From JAPOXR01 sp965219635 (lineage in GTDB: Bacteria > Pseudomonadota > Alphaproteobacteria > Rhodobacterales > Rhodobacteraceae), in assembly GCA_965219635.1 (NCBI GenBank), contig OZ244783.1:3286001-3350000 (forward strand): a DNA stretch of 64,000 nucleotides, written 5' to 3'. Position 1 is the stretch's first letter; each line of letters opens with the position of its first letter. The notes under the pieces are model-generated. The model had not been told where the DNA came from and searched no databases. It saw only the letters and a list, made by a program, of their open reading frames with translations. Made by a program: the position numbers and the translations under genes. Positions 1 through 8,877 of the stretch are shown one piece after another.

Positions 1-159
1 CTGATGCCGCTCTTTGCCTGCCGGGTCTGGAATGGTGTGCCGACTGCCCTGGAGCACGAGCAGCTGGCCTGGGTGTGGCCGTCCGAATTCTCGAAATATC
101 CCATGCCCCCTGCCGACAAACCGATCATCCCGATTCTGCGGGATTGGCTTGGTTCCTGA
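1..159 (+). CDS. mutT: MutT-type 8-oxo-dGTP diphosphatase, C-terminal end (partial)
   Basis: The reading frame is open from the first base and ends in TGA after 52 residues, so only the 3' end of the gene lies in the window. The tail carries the pattern typical of the MutT C-terminus: a tryptophan-rich strand (LAWVWPSEF) followed by YPMPPADKPII and a short final helix. MutT is a Nudix hydrolase that removes oxidised guanine nucleotides from the pool. The Nudix box itself lies outside the window, so the family call rests on the tail alone. It converges with the ferrochelatase gene, whose stop codon is only 9 bases away. Confidence 0.7.
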   Translation: MMPLFACRVWNGVPTALEHEQLAWVWPSEFSKYPMPPADKPIIPILRDWLGS

Positions 160-168
160 GCGCGCGGT

Positions 169-1263
169 TCAGTCAGGCATGGTCCATCCGGCCAGATTGT
201 CTTCGACGATACGCACGATCATGTCGATGTGCTCATCGCTGGAATTGAGGCAGGGAATGTACTTAAAATCTTGCCCCCCGGCCTCAAGGAAGCTCTCTCT
301 GATTTCTTCTTCAATCTCCTCCAGCGTCTCAATGCAGTCAGCCGAGAATCCGGGCGCGATTACCGCCAGCTTGGCGACGCCCTCGCGCGCAAGGCGGGCA
401 ACCTCCTCGACCGTGTAGGGTTTGAGCCATTCTTCGGGTCCGAAGCGGGACTGGAAAGCAGTGAATATCCTGTCTTCCCCCCAACCCAGCCGCTCACCTA
501 ACAGGCGCGAAGTCTTCCGGCACTGGCAGTGGTAGGGGTCTCCCTCCATGAGGAAGCGCTCCGGGAGCCCGTGATAGGAAACGAGCAAAATCCGGCCAGA
601 ATCCTTTTCGCCGTCGAATGCGTTCTCGACGCTCTGTGCCAACGCCTCGACATAGTCCGGACGGTCAAAATACGCCGGGACTGAACGGATTTCCGGCTGC
701 CAGCGGATCTTCAGCATTGCACGGTAGAGAGCGTCATTTGCAGTGCCGGTGGTTGCAGCCGAATATTGCGGATAGAGCGGCAGGAACAGGATCCTGCGGC
801 AGCCCTGGTCAAGAAGGCCACGAAGCCGCGACTCGACCGACGGGTTGCCGTAGCGCATACAGAAATCTGCGATGATGGCGTCGCCATGAAGGGCAGTCAG
901 GCGTTCTGCGACCTTTTCCGTTTGTTCCCGCGTGATTGTCAGTAGGGGGCTTTCATTCAGTTCGTTGTTCCAGATCGAGCGGTAAGCCCTCCCCGAGGAG
1001 AATGGCCGCTTTGAAAGAATGATTGCCTGGAGAATGGGCTGCCACTTCCATGTCGGAACATCGATCACGCGTTTGTCCGACAGAAACTCGGACAGGTAGC
1101 GGCGCATCGACAAGTAGTCATGCCCGTCAGGCGTACCGAGATTGGCGAGCAACACGCCCACCTTGTCGGCAGGAACAGGCGGGTGCCCGGCAGGCGCGAA
1201 TTCAGGCAGCCGGTGCGATTCCGGATCAAGGCTGTTGCCGGTTGCGGACTCTCCACTGTTCAT
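169..1263 (-). CDS. hemH: Ferrochelatase
   Basis: Ferrochelatase inserts ferrous iron into protoporphyrin IX, the last step of heme synthesis. The 364-residue product has the expected N-terminal NLGTPDGHDY motif, and the hallmark SYHGLPER (residues 229-236, with catalytic His231) followed by GDPYHCQC. The second conserved acidic patch, CIETLEEIEEE, starts near residue 310. I chose the ATG at 1263 rather than an upstream in-frame start at 1356, because it overlaps the stop of the preceding methyltransferase gene as ATGA and has a GAGGAAA ribosome site. The roughly 30 residues before the core are slightly longer than usual for the family. Confidence 0.93.
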   Translation of the reverse strand: MNSGESATGNSLDPESHRLPEFAPAGHPPVPADKVGVLLANLGTPDGHDYLSMRRYLSEFLSDKRVIDVPTWKWQPILQAIILSKRPFSSGRAYRSIWNNELNESPLLTITREQTEKVAERLTALHGDAIIADFCMRYGNPSVESRLRGLLDQGCRRILFLPLYPQYSAATTGTANDALYRAMLKIRWQPEIRSVPAYFDRPDYVEALAQSVENAFDGEKDSGRILLVSYHGLPERFLMEGDPYHCQCRKTSRLLGERLGWGEDRIFTAFQSRFGPEEWLKPYTVEEVARLAREGVAKLAVIAPGFSADCIETLEEIEEEIRESFLEAGGQDFKYIPCLNSSDEHIDMIVRIVEDNLAGWTMPD

Positions 1264-2093
1264 GGTTTCCTCTCGATTGTTGAGAGAGCGTCCGCAAGCC
1301 TCTTGACCGCGGACCCCGGCCGCAGTGGCCTTTGCTGTGTGTCGGAAGGTGCCCAACCGGTAAGGAAAATCAAGTCGAATGTCGCCGGCAGCCGCCCATC
1401 AGGCATCTTGTGTTGGCTTCTGTATTGCAACTCCGCCTCTTCAAACAGCCGCCGCGGGGCAAACCTCCTGGACCGGGCGGTCATGGCGTTGGCTTCTCCC
1501 ATCGCCCGCAGGTCGCGCATGAGGTCCAGGGCACTGGCGTAGCTGCAGGTGGTGCGTACCCTGTCGGCGACAGGCAACGCGAGACCCGCACGCTGCAAAA
1601 GGCCTCCAAGATCCCGGATGTCGCCCATCGGTATTACCCTCGGGCTGGCGCCCCCGGTTAGCGCCAGTTCGGCGGCAGTCAGCGCAAACCGGAGTTCGTT
1701 CAGTGTTTCGCCGCCGGGAAGGCAGGCAATCAGCAAGCCGTCCGGTTTCAGCGCCAGTCTGCACTGGATCAATTGGCCAACCGGGTCATTGGACCAGTGA
1801 AGCGACATGGCATGCAGGATCAGATCGTAGGGGGCTGACTCGAAGTTGATGGTATCGGAATCTGCGGCCAGATCCGCCATCGGCCACTGCTTGCGCCAGA
1901 ACTCGGGCCGTCCGGAGACAATGGCAATGCGTTGGAAGCTGCGGTTGATCTCCTGAAGCTTGTCATGCACCTCTGACGCCGCAAGTTCGTGCAGAAATGG
2001 CGGAATGGCATTGGTAGCAGCTCTTGCCCTGTTCCGCGTGAGCGCCTCGACATCGGTCAGCAGCTCCCTGGCTCCAACCTGTTGATTTTGCAT
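1260..2093 (-). CDS. SAM-dependent methyltransferase, NDUFAF5/BioC-like
   Basis: This 277-residue protein has a class I methyltransferase fold of the BioC/NDUFAF5 group. Visible landmarks are the segment ESAPYDLILHAMSLHW (motif II/III region, with the characteristic SLHW), LKPDGLLIACLPGGETL, and a late LLQRAGLALPVADR motif. The glycine-rich motif I is weak: the region IAIVSGRPEFW replaces the usual glycine cluster, so the SAM site may be divergent. Mitochondrial NDUFAF5 hydroxylates an arginine of a complex I subunit, and alphaproteobacterial relatives usually sit near mutT, as here. It is coupled to hemH by a 4-base overlap. The exact substrate cannot be told from sequence. Confidence 0.75.
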   Translation of the reverse strand: MQNQQVGARELLTDVEALTRNRARAATNAIPPFLHELAASEVHDKLQEINRSFQRIAIVSGRPEFWRKQWPMADLAADSDTINFESAPYDLILHAMSLHWSNDPVGQLIQCRLALKPDGLLIACLPGGETLNELRFALTAAELALTGGASPRVIPMGDIRDLGGLLQRAGLALPVADRVRTTCSYASALDLMRDLRAMGEANAMTARSRRFAPRRLFEEAELQYRSQHKMPDGRLPATFDLIFLTGWAPSDTQQRPLRPGSAVKRLADALSTIERKP

Positions 2094-2201
2094 GGGTTTG
2101 CGCTCCCCGCATTCCGTCTTCCCGCGCCGCGGATGTAGTAGACTGGCAATGCATGCCTGTTTTGACTAAAGTCGTTACAACAAAATCGCAGGAACTGAAC
2201 T

Positions 2202-3203
2202 ATGTACATGGTTGGAGCCATTGTGCTCAAGCGTCTGGCCTTGGGGGTCCTGACGCTCATTGTCGTATCCCTCCTGATATTCGCATCCGTAAATGTCCTG
2301 CCTGGTGACTTTGCCCAGGCAATTCTCGGCCAGGGCGCCACGCCTGAAACCGTCGAAGCGATACGGAAGGAACTCGGACTGGATCAACCTGCCTGGCAAC
2401 GCTACCTTTCGTGGCTGGGCGGAATATTGACTGGTGATTTCGGTATCAGCTTTGCGCAGGCCAACTTTGTGCTCTACGCAGGCGAAGGCGCAGATCTCGG
2501 AGGGATCGGGTCGGTCGCCGACCAGTTGTTGCCGAGATTCAAGAACACGCTTTTCCTGGCTAGTGTTTCAGCGGCCATATCAGTTCCGCTGTCGCTCTGC
2601 CTTGGCATTCTTGCGGCGCTGTTTGCCAATTCGATATTCGACCGGGGCGTGAACATCGTCACCCTGTCGTCGATCTCCTCGCCAGAGTTTTTCCTCGCCT
2701 ACATACTCATTCTTCTGCTGGCGGTGCTGAACCCGGTATTCCCGTCGCTTTCGAATGTCTTTGAAGGCATGTCCTTTGGAGAGAAACTCACCCGGACAAT
2801 GCTCCCGGCACTAACCCTGACGCTGGTGGTGACGGCGCACATGATGCGCATGACAAGAGCCGCAATCGTCAACCTGATGGCTTCGCCGTATATCGAGATG
2901 GCCCGGCTGAAGGGTATCAACCCGCTGCGCGTGATCGTGACCCACGCCCTGCCCAACGCACTGGCGCCCATCATCAACGTCGTGGCGCTCAATCTCGCTT
3001 ATCTGATTACGGGGGTTGTGGTTGTGGAGGTGGTGTTCGTCTATCCGGGCATTGGCCAACTCTTCGTGGACAGCGTCAAGATCAGGGACATCCCGGTAGT
3101 GCAGGCTTGCTGCCTGATATTTGCCGCCGCCTATGTGCTGCTCAATCTGACGGCCGACATCATGTCGATCCTGTCCAATCCGCGCCTCAGGCACCCGAAA
3201 TAG
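2202..3203 (+). CDS. Peptide/oligopeptide-type ABC transporter permease (DppB/OppB family)
   Basis: This is the first gene of an ABC importer operon (2.2-8.0 kb). The 333-residue product is an inner-membrane permease with an N-terminal signal-anchor helix and about six transmembrane segments. The family signature is clear: LPGDFAQAILGQGATPE and an early ELGLDQPAWQRYLSW typical of DppB, then the cytoplasmic EAA-like loop near residues 225-255 (MARLKGINPLRVIVTHALPN). The C-terminal EVVFVYPGIGQLFVDSV is also typical. It lies 10 bases upstream of the partner permease. The substrate may be a peptide, opine, sugar derivative or other small solute; sequence alone does not decide. Confidence 0.9.
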   Translation: MYMVGAIVLKRLALGVLTLIVVSLLIFASVNVLPGDFAQAILGQGATPETVEAIRKELGLDQPAWQRYLSWLGGILTGDFGISFAQANFVLYAGEGADLGGIGSVADQLLPRFKNTLFLASVSAAISVPLSLCLGILAALFANSIFDRGVNIVTLSSISSPEFFLAYILILLLAVLNPVFPSLSNVFEGMSFGEKLTRTMLPALTLTLVVTAHMMRMTRAAIVNLMASPYIEMARLKGINPLRVIVTHALPNALAPIINVVALNLAYLITGVVVVEVVFVYPGIGQLFVDSVKIRDIPVVQACCLIFAAAYVLLNLTADIMSILSNPRLRHPK

Positions 3204-3213
3204 GAGACAGAGA

Positions 3214-4395
3214 ATGCAACTCTTGACCCTCATTGCCTGGATTGCCGGAATACTTGCCGGTGGCTGGGTATTCCGTTTTGCCGGTCAGCAGGTTCCCTGG
3301 CCCCGTGATTCCATCCGGATCTACTTCAGGGACATGTCTTACCTGGTGTCTCTCGGTTTTTCGTTCGGGATTGCCTGCGTCTACTGGGCCTACATTTTCT
3401 ATTTCGCCCGGGACATCCTGTTCTTCCAATGGGCGGTGCAGGGAGTCATCGGCTTCGCCATCCTGGGCTATCTCTTCCGCTATGCCGGCAGGCATGTTGG
3501 CACCGAGGCTTCCAAAAAGCTCTTCCGGCAAATGCCGGTCACTGCAGCTTTCGGATTGCTGGTCATCCTGTTCTACATCTTCGTGGCCGTGTTTGCCGAT
3601 CTGGTGGCGCCCTATGGCCAGGAGGATATCTTCGACCAGATCAATGTACTGCCTGGCGGCAACGCCGAGACGGGCGGCGATCCCAGATTCCTGCTGGGAA
3701 CCGATCAGTTGGGAAGGGACCTCATGTCCCGGCTCATTTTCGGCGCCCAGAATACGGTAGGCATTGCATTTGTGACCACCTGCCTCGCCTTCCTGATCGG
3801 GACATCCGCGGGCTTCCTTGCGGCAACGCTGGGTGGCTGGTTCGATCAGGTGGCCTCGCGCACTGTCGATGCTCTCATGGCAATTCCGCAGCTGATATTC
3901 GCATTGCTGCTCATGACGATCGCCACGGCCTGGGCCGGTTCGAACAAGGTGCTCATCATGGTCTATATGGTGCTCATCATCGCAGTGCTCGACAGCACGA
4001 GGGTATACCGGCTGGCGAGAGCAGTCGGCCTCAACATCGTGGTCATGGACTATATCGAGGCGGCGAAACTGCGGGGCGAAACGCTCGGCTATCTCGTCTT
4101 TCGCGAAATTCTGCCGAATGCGACGGCACCCTTGCTGGCCGAATTCGGACTGCGGTTCTGTTTCGTGTTCCTGACAATTGCAGCCCTGTCATTCCTGGGT
4201 ATCGGCATCCAGCCACCGCTGGCCGACTGGGGAACCATGGTTCGCGATCTGTCGCAATTCATCAATTTTGCTGCATTCAGTCCACTGACAGCGGCGTTGC
4301 CGCTGATGGCGGCGGGCGCCATTGCCCTGCTCACGGTTGCCGTGAACTTCGTGGTTGACTGGATGCTGCACAAGACTTCCGGGTTGAAGGACTGA
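3214..4395 (+). CDS. Peptide-type ABC transporter permease (DppC/OppC family) with N-terminal membrane extension
   Basis: This is the partner permease of the importer. The family core begins near residue 106 (MPVTAAFGLLVILFYIF) and contains the OppC-type GTDQLGRDLMSRL motif, the EAA loop EAAKLRGETLGYLVFREILPN and the end motif LSFLGIGIQPPLADWG. Its 393 residues are about 100 more than usual. The extra N-terminal part holds roughly three additional hydrophobic helices (about residues 1-25, 42-65 and 68-90) that are not part of the known DppC core. The ATG sits 10 bases after the previous stop with an AGGAGAC-like ribosome site, so the extension looks genuine. The next gene starts 3 bases after its stop. 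Confidence 0.88.
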   Translation: MQLLTLIAWIAGILAGGWVFRFAGQQVPWPRDSIRIYFRDMSYLVSLGFSFGIACVYWAYIFYFARDILFFQWAVQGVIGFAILGYLFRYAGRHVGTEASKKLFRQMPVTAAFGLLVILFYIFVAVFADLVAPYGQEDIFDQINVLPGGNAETGGDPRFLLGTDQLGRDLMSRLIFGAQNTVGIAFVTTCLAFLIGTSAGFLAATLGGWFDQVASRTVDALMAIPQLIFALLLMTIATAWAGSNKVLIMVYMVLIIAVLDSTRVYRLARAVGLNIVVMDYIEAAKLRGETLGYLVFREILPNATAPLLAEFGLRFCFVFLTIAALSFLGIGIQPPLADWGTMVRDLSQFINFAAFSPLTAALPLMAAGAIALLTVAVNFVVDWMLHKTSGLKD

Positions 4396-4398
4396 ACA

Positions 4399-6051
4399 AT
4401 GGCGGAGAGCAAGCAACTGGTCAAAATTCGCGACCTCTGGATCGAAGGCCGCACAGACGAAACCTGGATTCCGATTGTCAACGGGGTTGATCTGGATCTG
4501 GCGCCCGGCGAGGTCCTCGGGCTCATCGGGGAATCCGGTGCCGGCAAGTCGACGATCGGACTTGCGGCCATGGGTTTCACCCGCGACGGTTGCCGGATCA
4601 GCGGCGGGTCGGTCGAGTTTGACGGCATAGATCTGATCAATGCCGATGCGGCGACCAAGAGGTCGCTGCTCGGCAAGCGCATCGCCTATGTTGCCCAGTC
4701 GGCAGCCGCCAGTTTCAATCCGGCACACCGGATCGTGGACCAGCATACGGAGGCGCCGACCCAGCACCGGGTCATGTCGCGGCAGGACTCACAAAAGGAC
4801 GCCATTGAGCTCTACGAGAAACTCCGCCTCCCGAACCCGGGCGAAATCGGATTCAGGTATCCGCACCAGGTTTCCGGGGGACAGTTGCAAAGGGCCATGA
4901 CTGCGATGGCCATGTCGTGCCGGCCGGACCTCATCATCTTCGATGAACCGACCACGGCGCTTGACGTTACGACACAGATCGAGGTTCTGGCGGCGATCCG
5001 GGATATCGTCGAGCAATTCGATACCGCAGCAATCTACATCACCCATGACCTTGCAGTCGTCGCCCAGATGGCTGACCGGATCAAGGTGCTGCTGAAGGGG
5101 GATCAGGTTGAGGAGGCTGACACCCGGACCATGCTGGAAAGCCCGACAGAGGACTACACAAAATCCCTGTGGGCGGTCCGCAGTTTCAAGAGGGAGCAGA
5201 AGCCGCTTGCGGGGAAAGGGTCGGTTCCGGTCGTGGAAGTCCGCAATGTGACAGCCGCATATGGCACAGTCCCGGTTCTCCATGATGTGAGTTTCAGCAT
5301 CCATTCGGGACGGACGGTTGCGGTCGTTGGCGAGTCCGGTTCAGGCAAGTCGACGGTTGCCCGGTGCATCACCGGCCTGCTCCAGCCCATGTCCGGGGAG
5401 ATACTCTTCGACGGGGAGACGCTGCCGGCCGACTACCGAAAGAGAAGCAAGCCACACCTGCGTCAGGCGCAGATGATCTACCAGATGGCGGACACGGCGC
5501 TCAATCCGAGGAAGCCGATCTCCGAGATCATCGGCAGGCCGGTGCAATTCTATCTGGGGCTGAATGGCGCAGAGAAACGCCGGAAGGTGGAGGAGTTGCT
5601 TGATCAGATCGAAATGGAGCCAAGCCGTTTCATTGACCGTCTGCCATCAGAACTCTCCGGCGGCCAGAAGCAGAGAATTGGCATAGCGAGGGCCCTGGCG
5701 GCCGAACCGAAATTCATCATCTGCGACGAGGTGACTTCGGCACTGGACCAGCTTGTGGCCGAAGGAATCCTGAAGCTGCTCGCCCGACTGCAGGACACGC
5801 TTGATCTTTCCTACATGTTCATCACTCACGACCTTGCAACAGTCAGGTCGATCGCCGACGAAGTGGTGGTGATGAAGGAAGGGAAGGTTGTGGAATCCGG
5901 GCCGAAGGACGAGATGTTCACGCCGCCGCATCATGCGTACACCGACCTGCTTCTGAGTTCGGTGCCCGAGATGGACCCGGACTGGTTGGACCAGTTGCTG
6001 GCCAGCCGCGGCGTCGAGAACATCGGCGAGGCATCAAGCGCCCGCATCTGA
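4399..6051 (+). CDS. Fused double ABC ATPase of the peptide-type importer (DppD-DppF fusion)
   Basis: This 550-residue cytoplasmic protein carries both ATPase halves in one chain. The N-terminal half has Walker A GESGAGKST (about residues 44-52), the signature VSGGQLQR near 158, and Walker B LIIFDEPTTALD. The C-terminal half repeats this with GESGSGKST near 310, LSGGQKQR near 417, and FIICDEVTSALD. In the second half the usual Walker-B-adjacent EP is EV, as is common in this family. In the usual arrangement the two ATPases are separate genes; fusions of this type are well known. It powers the two upstream permeases and is followed, after 361 bases, by the binding protein. Confidence 0.92.
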   Translation: MAESKQLVKIRDLWIEGRTDETWIPIVNGVDLDLAPGEVLGLIGESGAGKSTIGLAAMGFTRDGCRISGGSVEFDGIDLINADAATKRSLLGKRIAYVAQSAAASFNPAHRIVDQHTEAPTQHRVMSRQDSQKDAIELYEKLRLPNPGEIGFRYPHQVSGGQLQRAMTAMAMSCRPDLIIFDEPTTALDVTTQIEVLAAIRDIVEQFDTAAIYITHDLAVVAQMADRIKVLLKGDQVEEADTRTMLESPTEDYTKSLWAVRSFKREQKPLAGKGSVPVVEVRNVTAAYGTVPVLHDVSFSIHSGRTVAVVGESGSGKSTVARCITGLLQPMSGEILFDGETLPADYRKRSKPHLRQAQMIYQMADTALNPRKPISEIIGRPVQFYLGLNGAEKRRKVEELLDQIEMEPSRFIDRLPSELSGGQKQRIGIARALAAEPKFIICDEVTSALDQLVAEGILKLLARLQDTLDLSYMFITHDLATVRSIADEVVVMKEGKVVESGPKDEMFTPPHHAYTDLLLSSVPEMDPDWLDQLLASRGVENIGEASSARI

Positions 6052-6412
6052 CCAATTCCCGGCTCGCTTGAAGCCGGCTTCCGGCTGGTATTCGGACAGC
6101 CTTCCAGGAATCCGGAGACGGCTTCCCTTGCCTGCCGGCAAGGACGATCCGAACTGCACAGGTCAAATCTGCGTGATCGCTCCGCCAGGAAGTTCCGCTC
6201 GCTGACCCTGCCTGCCTTTGCGGCAATTGCGGTCAAGGCCTGGCCATCTTCAACCGTAGGATACGGATTGCTGCGGCCGCAGGAACGACGGGTTGCAACA
6301 TCCGCCGAGCTTTGACACTATCAACCCATCCAATTGAACCTGGATCGCTCACCGCACACTACTGGCGGTTTGACGCGGATCAGGCGTCAATACCAATCAC
6401 TGGAGAAATGCC
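6052..6412. other. Intergenic region before the ABC binding-protein gene
   Basis: No credible gene is visible on either strand. A TTGACA-like hexamer occurs at 6312-6317, but I see no good -10 element at the right distance, so I do not call a promoter. The length suggests that the binding-protein gene has its own promoter, which would fit its usual higher expression compared with the permeases. Confidence 0.4.
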
Positions 6413-7963
6413 ATGTTTCCAAACATCAGCCGCCGCAGCGTTCTGAAGGCTGGCGCAGCCACACTGGCTGCGACATCCCTGACGCCGCTTGCCAGCCGCG
6501 CCGAACCACAGTCGGGAGGTACTTTCGTGCTCGGAGTTGGCGGGGCCAACACATCCGACAGCTGGGATGGTGGAACCCATTCCGACATCTACATGCAGGT
6601 GGCAGCCCACGGGACAGTGTTCGACTGCCTGACCGAAATCGATGCCCAGGGCAATCTGATCGGAGAGCTTGCAGAGAGCTGGGAGGCCAGCCCCGACGCC
6701 AAGGTCTGGACCTTCAACCTGCGCAAGGGCGTCACCTTCCATAACGGCAAGCCGTTTGGCGCCGACGACGTTATTGAAACACTGAACAATCACATAGGCC
6801 CGGATTCAAAGTCTGCGGCCAAGCCGATTGTGGCCAATGTGGACGTCATGGAGAAGACCGGAGAGCATCAGGTTGTCATGACACTGAAGGGAGGAAACGC
6901 CGATTTTGCGCACTTGCTGTCGGACTATCACCTCTTCATCCATCCGGCCGGAATGATCAAGGAGTCCATGTCCTCGGGTATCGGGACGGGCCTCTACAAG
7001 GTCGAGAGCTTTGATCCAGGCGTGAGGCTGGTCTGCTCAAGGGTCGATGGACACTACAAGGACGGCACGGCGGGCTGGTTCGACTCGGTTGAGATCATTG
7101 CCATCAATGACGTCTCGGCCCGGATGAACGCCCTGCTGACGGGGCAGGTTCATGCCGTGAACAAGATCGACTTCAAGATCGAGGCGTTGATGCGCGCCAA
7201 TCCCAATATTGAGATCATCGAAGTGACAGGTAATCAGCACTATACGTTCCCGATGCTGACCAACCTGTCTCCGTTTGATGATATCAATGTGCGGAAGGCC
7301 ATCAAGTATGCGGTCAAGCGGCAGGAGATGGTCGACAAGATCCTGCTCGGCCACGGGGCTATAGGCAATGACAGTCCGATCGGCCCGGCAAACCAGTTCT
7401 ATGCCGCCGATCTGCCGCAAATCGAGTATGATCCGGACAAGGCAAAGTTCTATCTGAAGGAGGCTGGCCTCGACTCGCTGAATATTGATCTTTCGGCGGC
7501 CGATACGGCGTTCCCGGGGGCAGTAAATGCAGCCCAGCTCATTCAGTCCTCCGCAAAGGATGCCGGCATCAACGTCAATGTGATCCAGGAAGCGCTGGAC
7601 GGTTACTGGTCGAATGTCTGGCTCAAGAAGCCTTGGTGCGCCTGCTTCTGGAGTGGACGGGCAACCGAAGACTGGATGTTCTCGACCGCCTACGAGTCGG
7701 GGGTTCCCTGGAACGACACGCATTGGGAAAATGCCAGGTTCCAGGAACTGCTGATCCAGGGCCGGACAGAACTGGACCAGGACAAGCGCCGGGCGATCTA
7801 TACCGAGATGCAGGCCCTGATTTCCGAGGAAGGCGGGACAATCCTGCCGATGTTCGCAAATTATGTAGATGCGATCTCGACCAAGATTGGAACTCCTGGC
7901 GATCTCGGCAACATTTGGGCAATGGACAGCGCCAGGCTCAACGAACGCTGGTGGTTCGTCTGA
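6413..7963 (+). CDS. Family 5 extracellular solute-binding protein, Tat-exported
   Basis: This is the periplasmic receptor of the importer encoded just upstream (516 residues, typical length for SBP family 5). The N-terminus SRRSVLKAGAATLAATS is a twin-arginine signal followed by a hydrophobic stretch and an alanine-type cleavage site near SRAEP. The mature protein has the family landmarks LAESWEASPDAKVWTFNLRK, GVTFHNGKPFGADDV and, further on, NVRKAIKYAVKRQEMVDKIL. Tat export implies folding in the cytoplasm before secretion. A strong terminator follows the gene. Confidence 0.92.
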   Translation: MFPNISRRSVLKAGAATLAATSLTPLASRAEPQSGGTFVLGVGGANTSDSWDGGTHSDIYMQVAAHGTVFDCLTEIDAQGNLIGELAESWEASPDAKVWTFNLRKGVTFHNGKPFGADDVIETLNNHIGPDSKSAAKPIVANVDVMEKTGEHQVVMTLKGGNADFAHLLSDYHLFIHPAGMIKESMSSGIGTGLYKVESFDPGVRLVCSRVDGHYKDGTAGWFDSVEIIAINDVSARMNALLTGQVHAVNKIDFKIEALMRANPNIEIIEVTGNQHYTFPMLTNLSPFDDINVRKAIKYAVKRQEMVDKILLGHGAIGNDSPIGPANQFYAADLPQIEYDPDKAKFYLKEAGLDSLNIDLSAADTAFPGAVNAAQLIQSSAKDAGINVNVIQEALDGYWSNVWLKKPWCACFWSGRATEDWMFSTAYESGVPWNDTHWENARFQELLIQGRTELDQDKRRAIYTEMQALISEEGGTILPMFANYVDAISTKIGTPGDLGNIWAMDSARLNERWWFV

Positions 7964-7993
7964 TACGAACAACTGTCACGAGAGTTATTGGAG

Positions 7994-8017
7994 CGCCCCG
8001 CCAACGGCGGGGCGTTT
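7994..8017 (+). terminator. Rho-independent terminator after the ABC importer operon
   Basis: A perfect 9-base GC-rich stem (CGCCCCGCC paired with GGCGGGGCG) with a 3-base AAC loop is followed by TTT. It lies 30 bases after the binding-protein stop codon and separates that operon from the convergent ubiG gene. The T run is short, but the stem is very stable. Confidence 0.8.
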
Positions 8018-8049
8018 CCAGTTTCAGGGTCCAATTCCAGAATGCGGGT

Positions 8050-8817
8050 TCACGAACCGGGAGCATCCACCGGGTCCATTTCCGCGGGCCGGGTGAAGGC
8101 GGCCACGTAATTGACCGAAAGATCGGAAGCGGAAATCCGCCAGCACCAGCGTACAGGATTGAAGACAAACCCCTTGGAATCAACGCATGTGAGTCCGGCA
8201 GCCTCGGCATGACCCGTCAGTTCCGCCGGCTTGACGAAGCGGTTCCAGTCATGGGTTCCGCGCGGCAACCAGTTCAGCACGTATTCGGCGCCGACAATTG
8301 CCAGGGCAAAGCTCTTTGCCGTCCGGGATAGGGTTGAGCAGACCAGCAGGCCTCCCGGGTTCAACAGGCCGCCGCACAGTCCGATGAATGCCCGTTGATC
8401 CGGGACATGCTCAATGACTTCCATCGCCAATACAACATCGAAACCCGCTGAATCGTCCTTCAGGCTTGCGGCGTCCCCGCTCACATAGCGGATTTCAAGG
8501 CCGGAGCCGTCGCAGTGAGCTCTGGCCACTTCGATATTGCGGGGCGATGCGTCAACACCGGTAACCTGCGCGCCGAGCCTCGCCATCGGTTCCGTCAGCA
8601 ACCCGCCGCCGCAGCCCACATCAAGGATCTGGAGCCCCTGGAAGGGCTGCGGCTGGTTGAGGTTGCGGTCGAATTCAATCTCGATCTGACTGTTGATGTA
8701 GTCGAGTCGGCAGGGATTCATCAGGTGCAACTGAGCGAACTTGCCATCCGGATCCCACCATTCTTCGGCGATCGAATTGAATTTGCTGATTTCTTGCGGG
8801 TCTGAAGACATTGCCAT
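8050..8817 (-). CDS. ubiG: Ubiquinone biosynthesis O-methyltransferase
   Basis: UbiG carries out both O-methylation steps of ubiquinone synthesis. The 255-residue product begins with the family-typical EISKFNSIAEEWWDPDGKF, then HLMNPCRLDYI. The SAM-binding motif I ILDVGCGGGLL is at about residues 64-74, with motif II at VTGVDASPRNIEVAR and motif III near VLAMEVIEHVPD. The C-terminal NYVAAFTRPAE tail is also usual. The length is close to the family norm. The start could be either of two closely spaced ATGs (MAMSS or MSS). It is divergent from the proline iminopeptidase gene. Confidence 0.95.
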   Translation of the reverse strand: MAMSSDPQEISKFNSIAEEWWDPDGKFAQLHLMNPCRLDYINSQIEIEFDRNLNQPQPFQGLQILDVGCGGGLLTEPMARLGAQVTGVDASPRNIEVARAHCDGSGLEIRYVSGDAASLKDDSAGFDVVLAMEVIEHVPDQRAFIGLCGGLLNPGGLLVCSTLSRTAKSFALAIVGAEYVLNWLPRGTHDWNRFVKPAELTGHAEAAGLTCVDSKGFVFNPVRWCWRISASDLSVNYVAAFTRPAEMDPVDAPGS

Positions 8818-8877
8818 TCCACACGCTTCCCGTTTAGTGGCTTTCGTTGGATCGGGCGGGCAGACGCAAGGTACGAG

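Noticed and set aside
6312..6340. Promoter with TTGACA before the ABC binding-protein gene
   Set aside because: No acceptable -10 element lies 16-18 bases downstream.
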